A stretch of DNA of 5,957 nt, taken from the NCBI GenBank assembly GCA_002068375.1, contig MVZL01000080.1, positions 1-5,957 of the forward strand. Direction: 5' to 3'. Below, in pieces: positions 1-4,542 of this stretch. Position 1 is the stretch's first letter. Each line of letters opens with the position of its first letter. The DNA comes from Tenericutes bacterium ADurb.BinA155. Lineage in GTDB: Bacteria > Bacillota_I > Bacilli_A > RFN20 > CAG-826. A model generated the notes under the pieces. That model was not told the origin of the DNA. It did no database searches and saw nothing but the letters and a program-made list of their open reading frames with translations. The position numbers and the translations under genes were made by a program.

Positions 1-161
1 CTGATCGAGAAGAGGACGAAGATGATCCCCATGATGATGAAAAGCGCTTTTTCACCGCCGTGGCGTTTATAGAGGGTATCGTGCTTGCGTTCGTAAGAAC
101 CTTGGCGGTTCTCTTCGCGTTTGCTGCGGAAGCCTTTTTTGATTTGATATCCTAAATCCAT
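1..161 (-). CDS. ABC transporter permease 2 (MalG-type position), N-terminal fragment
   Basis: Only the first 53 codons are in the window; the gene continues past the left edge. The ATG at 161-159 starts three bases after the TAA of the upstream permease, so the two are probably translationally coupled; a GTGGGG stretch about 9 nt upstream, inside the previous gene, may be a weak ribosome binding site. The visible protein starts MDLGYQIKKG, has a hydrophilic, strongly basic stretch of about 38 residues, then enters a hydrophobic segment (from about A39: LFIIMGIIFVLFSI) that looks like the first membrane helix. In CUT1 sugar importers the usual order is binding protein, MalF-type permease, MalG-type permease, and this is the third gene. 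The identity rests mainly on position; the diagnostic EAA loop would lie outside the window. Confidence 0.75.
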   Translation of the reverse strand, partial: MDLGYQIKKGFRSKREENRQGSYERKHDTLYKRHGGEKALFIIMGIIFVLFSI

Positions 162-164
162 AGG

Positions 165-1175
165 TTAGAACCCCACATTCTTGAAGCACTTGTTGAGGCC
201 CCAGCGGACGGCACAGATGATGGGGGCGCCGATTAAGGAGCAGATGAGGCCGAGGGTGGCCGGAACGTTCTTGGCCGAGCCTTGGGAAGCGAAATAGATG
301 TTCATGCCGATCGTCTCGGTCGCCGCCGAAGCCGATTCTCCGGTGATGAAGAAAGGCTGGAAGGTGACATTGAAGACGCTCATCATGCCGAAGATGAACA
401 AGGTGGTCACGGTCGGCCAGGTTAACGGGATGATGATCTTGAAGAATTCTTTGAAGGGGTTGACGCCATCCATCTTGCAGGATTCCAAGATATCCCGGGG
501 AATCCGGGACATCCCGGCGGTGAGCAAGATAACGTCGTAGCCGATTCCCGCCCAAACGCAGAAGATCCAGACCATCCAGCGCTTCGAATCGTCAAGGACG
601 AAGAGGTTCTGGAAGAAAGAGCCATAGTTCACGCCGAGAGCGTCGAGCATGCTGGAGATGAGACCTCCTTGGTTAAAGGAGTATTTGTAGACCATGCAGA
701 GGATGAACAACGGCAGGATCGAGGGGATGAAGAAGATCACCTTGTAGAAGGTGTTGCCCCAGATCTTTTTGAAGACGAAGTAGGAGAAGAACATCGCGAT
801 CGGAAGGGTCACTAAGCAGCTCACCACGAAATAGATGAGGGAGTTGGGATAGATCGGCTTCACCGTATCGTCGTTGCCCATGCCTTGGAAAACGGTGATG
901 AAGTTCTTAAATAAGGTCGAGAAGAAAGTCGAACCATCGCCATGCCAAGTCGACATGACGTAGACGAGCTTGCCTTTGACCGGGGTTTGGAAAGTCAACA
1001 GAATCGAGTTGATGTTGACCCCGAACCACATGAGGCAGAAGTGGGCGACCGGATAGAGCAGCATCAAAGCAATGAAGATATAAGTCGCAACGTGATTGGC
1101 TTTTCTTCGATGGGCCGGTTCCGGCTTTCTCGCCGGAACGACCGCTCCATTTTTACTGATGATGGTGCTCGTCAT
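165..1175 (-). CDS. Carbohydrate ABC transporter permease 1 (MalF/UgpA-type, CUT1 family)
   Basis: 336-residue inner-membrane protein forming half of the channel of a sugar importer. About six hydrophobic segments are visible: near residues 29-51, 112-136, 144-165, 199-220, 255-276 and 304-325. The cytoplasmic EAA loop that contacts the ATPase is clear at about 231-254: E231, then D236-G237, then P250 and P254, matching the family pattern E-A-A-x3-D-G-x9-I-x-L-P. N111-S-L-I begins the segment equivalent to the family's conserved NT(L/I) before the second helix. The loop after the first helix (about 52-111) is longer than in many 290-310 residue homologues. The ATG at 1175 is preceded by AGGGGAG (plus-strand 1181-1187) with a 5-nt spacer. 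The gap to the binding-protein gene is 26 bp and to permease 2 is 3 bp, so one operon is likely. The partner ATPase is not in the window; Bacillota often use a shared MsmX-type ATPase. The family is secure, the substrate is not. Confidence 0.93.
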   Translation of the reverse strand: MTSTIISKNGAVVPARKPEPAHRRKANHVATYIFIALMLLYPVAHFCLMWFGVNINSILLTFQTPVKGKLVYVMSTWHGDGSTFFSTLFKNFITVFQGMGNDDTVKPIYPNSLIYFVVSCLVTLPIAMFFSYFVFKKIWGNTFYKVIFFIPSILPLFILCMVYKYSFNQGGLISSMLDALGVNYGSFFQNLFVLDDSKRWMVWIFCVWAGIGYDVILLTAGMSRIPRDILESCKMDGVNPFKEFFKIIIPLTWPTVTTLFIFGMMSVFNVTFQPFFITGESASAATETIGMNIYFASQGSAKNVPATLGLICSLIGAPIICAVRWGLNKCFKNVGF

Positions 1176-1201
1176 AATCGCTCCCCTGGTTGAACGTCTC
1201 C

Positions 1202-2689
1202 TTAGTCGGTTAAGCCCGCATTATCGAGCCAGCCCTGCCAGCCTTTTTTCGCGGTGTTATACATCGTGGGTCCAATGATGGCGCTGGTGAAGGAAGAGGG
1301 AGTCGCGCACGCCTTCGCGTAGTAATAGGTATTGCCGATCCAAGGCATCACGGTGTCGACGTTCCAGACGGTGATCGGGTTCATCGAGACGAGGTTGATG
1401 TTGGTGTCGGAGAGTTTTTGATGGATCGACTTCGTGAAGGTATCGGTCGCTTCGATGTCGGAGAGATCGACGTCGCTGTAGTCGAAAGCAAGGAAGGCGC
1501 CTTTGGCGTCATTCACAAAGGTCTTGCAGCCAGCCGCGGTCGCCATATAAGCGAGGAACTGCTTCGCGAGATCTTGGTTGCTGCTCTTGGCCGGAACAAT
1601 CATCGAATCGCCAAAGCCGACCATGTAGTTCATGTAGTTCGAAGAAGCGGTGGCTTTCGGAGTCTTCATCATCGCGATGTCGAAATCGAGCTTGCCGCCA
1701 TTGGTATGCTCAAGTTCGTACTTGCCCCATTCAGCATAGGGGATCATCGCCGCTTTACCGGCGTTGAAGTTGCTCTGAGCGGTTCCTAAGCTCGCGGAAT
1801 AGGACGAAGCGATCGAGTTGGCCGCATTGTTGCCGATCAAATTCCACCACATATCGTAGGCTTGGAGGAATTCTTTGTAGTAAGAGGTCGGATTGTACAT
1901 TTCGTAGCCATCGGCATACTTGCCACTCGGGCCTTTATACTGCTTAATGGTATTGATTTTATCGGTGCCGGCGAGCTCAGCCCACCATTCATACATCGGA
2001 TAGTCCCAATAATACTGACGATCGGCTCCGCTCCAGGCGAAGGGTTTCACGTATTCACGGTCGCCGCAAGAGATTTTGGCGGAATTGATCGTGTTGCAAA
2101 GGGTGACGAGCTCATCATAGGTGGTCGGAACGCTCCAGCCATTGTCGGCGAACATCTTCATGTTGTAGATGAAACCGCCAGCGCCTTGGGTGTAGCAGGC
2201 TTTGTAGTAGTGGGAAGAGCCATCGGCGCCTTCGGCCTTAGAAATGTCGGCCGCGCCCGCAACGAGACGATCGGCGAAAGTCTTATCGGTATAGCCATCG
2301 ATCTTGGTGGTATAAAGATCATCCAAATTGGCGAGATAGCCTTGAGCGGCGTAGCTCATCCAGTTGATGCCATGGCTCATATAGAGGTCGTAGTCGGATC
2401 CATTCTTAAGATCGGATTCGAGACGATCGAGTAAGGTGGTCGAGACGTCGGTGTGAACGGCGATGCCGGTTTTAGCGGTGAATTCTTTGGCCATGTTGGT
2501 GAGCCAGGTCGAACCATAGCCACCATCGTAGGCCATGATCCAGAGTTCCCGTCCGGCGGGATCTTTCGAAGTGGCGGCGCCACTGGTGTCGCCTCCAGCG
2601 GAAGAAGTGTTACTTCCGCAAGCGGCCAATAAAGCCACCGTGCTGAGGCTAAGGACGACACCGGCTAGGATTCGCTTCGACTTTGTCAT
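1202..2689 (-). CDS. Extracellular sugar-binding lipoprotein of ABC importer (family 1 solute-binding protein)
   Basis: 495-residue lipoprotein that would capture a carbohydrate outside the membrane and deliver it to the two downstream permeases. The signal peptide has a basic start (MTKSKR), a hydrophobic core and a lipobox L21-A22-A23-C24, followed by a Ser/Thr/Gly-rich linker to about 45. The mature part fits the family 1 binding-protein fold: a first beta strand ELWIMAYDGG at 48-57, F-T-A-K-T-G-I at 70-76, the hinge-region GWSVPTTYDELVTLC at 184-198, and FNAGKAAMIPYAEW at 308-321, which matches the family's F-x-x-G-K-A-A-M segment. Many Trp/Tyr residues (for example WDYPMYEWW around 228-236) suit stacking on sugar rings. 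Five extra cysteines (166, 198, 208, 388, 461) could form disulfides. The start at 2689 is supported by AAGAAGG (plus 2697-2703) with a 7-nt spacer and by the signal peptide. It is the first gene of the operon. An oligosaccharide made by the divergent GH16 enzyme is the inferred ligand. Confidence 0.93.
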   Translation of the reverse strand: MTKSKRILAGVVLSLSTVALLAACGSNTSSAGGDTSGAATSKDPAGRELWIMAYDGGYGSTWLTNMAKEFTAKTGIAVHTDVSTTLLDRLESDLKNGSDYDLYMSHGINWMSYAAQGYLANLDDLYTTKIDGYTDKTFADRLVAGAADISKAEGADGSSHYYKACYTQGAGGFIYNMKMFADNGWSVPTTYDELVTLCNTINSAKISCGDREYVKPFAWSGADRQYYWDYPMYEWWAELAGTDKINTIKQYKGPSGKYADGYEMYNPTSYYKEFLQAYDMWWNLIGNNAANSIASSYSASLGTAQSNFNAGKAAMIPYAEWGKYELEHTNGGKLDFDIAMMKTPKATASSNYMNYMVGFGDSMIVPAKSSNQDLAKQFLAYMATAAGCKTFVNDAKGAFLAFDYSDVDLSDIEATDTFTKSIHQKLSDTNINLVSMNPITVWNVDTVMPWIGNTYYYAKACATPSSFTSAIIGPTMYNTAKKGWQGWLDNAGLTD

Positions 2690-2706
2690 GTTTTTACCTT
2701 CTTTGG

Positions 2707-2725
2707 ACCGATTAGAGAAATCGGT
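2707..2725 (-). repeat. Inverted repeat (small hairpin) in the leader of the transporter operon
   Basis: ACCGATT (2707-2713) and AATCGGT (2719-2725) are perfect 7-bp inverted arms around a 5-base loop. The right arm lies inside the operator at 2717-2728. It falls in the predicted 5' untranslated leader, just upstream of the ribosome binding site of the binding-protein gene. It could be a weak mRNA hairpin or simply an extended protein-binding site; the second operator copy does not have it. Confidence 0.4.
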
Positions 2726-2728
2726 TTC
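2717..2728. promoter_or_regulatory. LacI-type operator, copy 1 (transporter side)
   Basis: GAAATCGGTTTC is an imperfect palindrome (five of six base pairs) with the central CG typical of LacI/GalR-family operators. The same 12 bases recur at 2852-2863. It lies about 11-22 bases downstream of the start predicted from the promoter at 2745-2773, a usual place for a repressor to block transcription. The regulator itself is not in the window. Confidence 0.65.
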
Positions 2729-2744
2729 CTAAAACTTTAATTCC

Positions 2745-2773
2745 ATTATATTTACGAAAATTCGGTTCGTCAA
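2745..2773 (-). promoter_or_regulatory. Sigma-70/SigA-type promoter of the transporter operon
   Basis: Read on the minus strand, the -35 box is TTGACG (2773-2768) and the -10 box is a perfect TATAAT (2750-2745), separated by exactly 17 bp. The predicted start is near 2738, giving a leader of about 50 nt before the ATG at 2689. The box match and spacing make this the strongest promoter signal in the window. Confidence 0.82.
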
Positions 2774-2782
2774 CGAAATTTA

Positions 2783-2794
2783 GTAAGCGCTTAC
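2783..2794. promoter_or_regulatory. Perfect palindromic operator, cre-like, between the divergent promoters
   Basis: GTAAGCGCTTAC is a perfect 12-bp palindrome with a central CG. With its flanks (A before, A after) it matches the Bacillota catabolite-responsive element pattern TGWNANCGNTNWCA at all but the first base. It sits 10 bp upstream of the minus-strand -35 box and about 20 bp upstream of the proposed plus-strand -35 box. It could bind CcpA or another LacI-family protein, possibly the one that binds the two flanking copies, since all three sites fit GWNANCGNTNWC. Confidence 0.68.
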
Positions 2795-2813
2795 AACAAT
2801 TTCAGATTGATTC

Positions 2814-2842
2814 TTGATAAAGTTGGCTCACTATGCTAGATT
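2814..2842 (+). promoter_or_regulatory. Probable promoter of the GH16 gene
   Basis: TTGATA (2814-2819, five of six to the -35 consensus) and TAGATT (2837-2842, four of six to the -10 consensus) are 17 bp apart, giving a start near 2849. An alternative is TTGATT at 2807-2812 with TATGCT at 2832-2837, spaced 19 bp. Either places the operator at 2852-2863 just after the start, mirroring the transporter side. Confidence 0.45.
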
Positions 2843-2851
2843 TTTAAAAAG

Positions 2852-2863
2852 GAAATCGGTTTC
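2852..2863. promoter_or_regulatory. LacI-type operator, copy 2 (GH16 side)
   Basis: This is an exact copy of the 12 bases at 2717-2728 (GAAATCGGTTTC), in the same plus-strand orientation, with different flanking bases. It lies about 4-15 bases after the predicted start of the GH16 transcript and ends 3 bases before the ribosome binding site. Two identical 12-mers each placed just inside one of two divergent transcripts are unlikely to be chance. Confidence 0.65.
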
Positions 2864-2866
2864 ACT

Positions 2867-2872
2867 GAAAGG
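2867..2872 (+). promoter_or_regulatory. Ribosome binding site that fixes the GH16 start
   Basis: GAAAGG lies 7 nt before the ATG at 2880. The reading frame is open further upstream (TTG at 2814), but starting there would place about 22 residues before the basic signal-peptide start and would overlap the promoter and operator. The ATG at 2880 is therefore preferred. Confidence 0.75.
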
Positions 2873-2879
2873 CACTTTT

Positions 2880-4421
2880 ATGAAAACTTCCACGAAAAAA
2901 TGCGTTGCGCTAGTTCTTCCCACTCTTTTGAGTGGTGCGGTTTTGGCCGGATGCGGGGAAAGCGGGTCGAGCATCGCCCCGGTTACAAGCACCCCTGGCT
3001 CGACTTCGAGCAGCCCCGCGACCACTTCAAAAGTGGCCCCGACTCCGTTTAATGGGACCGATTATTATGACAAGATCGCGGAGCGGGTCGCCTATCAAAA
3101 TAACAGCGAATACAGCTTCGATGAGAAGATGAGTAACGGCACCCTTGACGATGACCTCTTCTGGGTGATCGATGGCTATTGGGATGCCGGCGGCACCACC
3201 AATTGGCATAATGGCGTGCGCGCCCGTAACCTTCGTTATGTGAAGAACGGCGACGAGACCTATCTCGGGATCAAAGCCCGGGGTTCCTATTGCCGTGACT
3301 CGGATCTGGCGAAGACGGCGGCGGGCCATATCAAACCCGAAGGGGCTTGCATCATGACCAAAGCGTTCTTAAAGCCAGGCCGTTTTGAAATCAATATGGC
3401 GACGATGCCCCGCGAAGGCGCCGTTACCGCAATGTGGACCTATTATTCGAAGACCGGAAGCGAAGCGACCTCGCAGAACGAGATCGATATCGAACTGGGT
3501 GGCAACGCCCAGTACGATCATGAATGGACCACGACGTGGACCACCCACACCGATAAGGAAACCGATTCGGTCGATGTCTCCTCGATCGCCTATCTGAACG
3601 ATGGCAAATTCCACAAGTACAGCTTCGACTGGTACGTCGACTATAACGGAACCGGCGAGAAGCGGGTCGACTGGTTCATCGATGGCATTTTGATTAAGTC
3701 CATCACCGGATCCTGCGTCCCTGAAATGATGATGCCACTTTGGATCGGGCTCTGGTGCCCTTCTTGGGCGGGCAACCCGTACTTTGATTACGACTACATG
3801 CTGATCAAAGAGATCGCCTATACCGAATTCGATGAGGTCAGCCAAAGCGTCGATGATATCCGGGTGACCAATCCGGCTTATACCCACACCAATCCTTCCG
3901 CTTCTTCGATTGCGAGCGAAACCTATGCCAATACCCAAGGACTCAACCATCTCGCGAACGGCAGCTTTGAAAGCCTCGATACCTGCGTGACCGACAGCTC
4001 CTACTTTGGCTGGACCCCCGAAGACGCCAGCCGGGGCACCCTCGCCTTAAGCGATGATCATAGCGAAGGCTCCCATAGCTACCAGCTTAACGCCTCGAGC
4101 ACTTCGACCGAGGAATATCATGGTGAATACCTCGATGACAAGATCACCCTCGCCTATCCGGGCTACCAATACGATTATTCCTTCGATGCGAAGCTCCTTA
4201 ATGCTACGAGCAAAGGCAACATTGAGATTCGTTATAAGGATAAAAACGGCGGGACCAAGAAGACCGAAACGAAGGCCATTAGCGGGACCGCCTGGGCCAC
4301 CTATAGCGGCACGGTCACGATCCCAGCGGGTTGTGCTCAAGTTCAATTCACCCTCACCGCGGAAGACGGCAGCGTCCTCTACGATAATGGCTCGGTGAAG
4401 TTCAAAGGCTTAGCCGCCTAG
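2880..4421 (+). CDS. Secreted GH16-family beta-glucanase lipoprotein with C-terminal CBM-like domain
   Basis: 513 residues. The signal peptide starts MKTSTKK and ends at lipobox L22-A23-G24-C25, so the enzyme should be tethered outside the membrane; a Ser/Thr/Pro-rich linker follows to about 57. Residues about 75-318 form a GH16 domain: GACIMTKAFLKPGRFEINM (155-173) matches the family's T-K-x-x-x-x-x-G-R-F-E strand, AMWTYY (184-189) follows, and the catalytic motif E-I-D-I-E is at 201-205 (E201 nucleophile, D203, E205 acid/base by family analogy). FHKYSFDWY (244-252), VDWFIDG (263-269) and PLWIGLW (286-292) match later GH16 strands. The compact ExDxE form is that of lichenase/xyloglucan-type enzymes, not the ExDxxE form of most laminarinases. 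The motif is followed by LGG where lichenases have FLG. Residues about 357-510 (start LANGSFESLD) resemble a CBM4/9/22-type beta-sandwich. It is divergent from, and shares operators with, the importer. The family is firm; mixed-linkage glucan is a likely substrate but inferred. Confidence 0.88.
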   Translation: MKTSTKKCVALVLPTLLSGAVLAGCGESGSSIAPVTSTPGSTSSSPATTSKVAPTPFNGTDYYDKIAERVAYQNNSEYSFDEKMSNGTLDDDLFWVIDGYWDAGGTTNWHNGVRARNLRYVKNGDETYLGIKARGSYCRDSDLAKTAAGHIKPEGACIMTKAFLKPGRFEINMATMPREGAVTAMWTYYSKTGSEATSQNEIDIELGGNAQYDHEWTTTWTTHTDKETDSVDVSSIAYLNDGKFHKYSFDWYVDYNGTGEKRVDWFIDGILIKSITGSCVPEMMMPLWIGLWCPSWAGNPYFDYDYMLIKEIAYTEFDEVSQSVDDIRVTNPAYTHTNPSASSIASETYANTQGLNHLANGSFESLDTCVTDSSYFGWTPEDASRGTLALSDDHSEGSHSYQLNASSTSTEEYHGEYLDDKITLAYPGYQYDYSFDAKLLNATSKGNIEIRYKDKNGGTKKTETKAISGTAWATYSGTVTIPAGCAQVQFTLTAEDGSVLYDNGSVKFKGLAA

Positions 4422-4437
4422 TTCTAAAAAGAAAAAC

Positions 4438-4472
4438 GAGCGGGAGCGTGAAAGCGTTCTTGCTCTTTTTTT
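4438..4472 (+). terminator. Intrinsic terminator of the GH16 gene
   Basis: A 12-bp stem (4438-4449 with 4454-4465), including four G-U pairs, closes a GAAA tetraloop (4450-4453) and is followed by seven T residues (4466-4472). It begins 16 bases after the stop codon. A run of five A residues at 4432-4436 could extend the stem against the T tract. Confidence 0.85.
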
Positions 4473-4490
4473 ACTGGAGTCATGAATAAG

Positions 4491-4522
4491 AAAAGCACCT
4501 CCAGGTAAGGGGCTGAAGGTGC
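4491..4522 (-). terminator. Intrinsic terminator of the surface-protein gene
   Basis: Read on the minus strand, GCACCT (4522-4517) pairs with AGGTGC (4500-4495). The stem continues inward through a U-G pair and CAG/CTG (4515-4513 with 4504-4502) for 10 bp in all, with an 8-base loop, then TTTTCTTATT. On the plus strand the wobble becomes a C-A mismatch and the tail is poor, so it favours the minus direction. It lies 20 bases after the TAA at 4543-4545. Confidence 0.78.
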
Positions 4523-4542
4523 CTTTCGAGACACCAAACGTT

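Noticed and set aside
1862..2434. 190-residue open frame on the plus strand, opposite the binding-protein gene
   Set aside because: It is antisense to a clear binding lipoprotein, has no ribosome binding site or recognisable motif, and is explained by the codon bias of the real gene.
2754..2770. Possible fourth operator between the -35 and -10 boxes (ACGAA...TTCGT around TCGG)
   Set aside because: It shares only the TCGGTT core and mismatches four of the key positions of the GWNANCGNTNWC pattern; it is probably chance in AT-rich promoter DNA.
2814..2879. Upstream TTG start extending the GH16 protein by 22 residues
   Set aside because: It would lie within the promoter and before the operator, lacks a ribosome binding site, and would bury the signal peptide.
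3369..3950. 193-residue open frame on the minus strand, opposite the GH16 gene
   Set aside because: It overlaps the conserved GH16 catalytic region in antisense; its repeated Ile/Gly/Asp-rich composition is what reversed GAT/ATC-rich codons produce.
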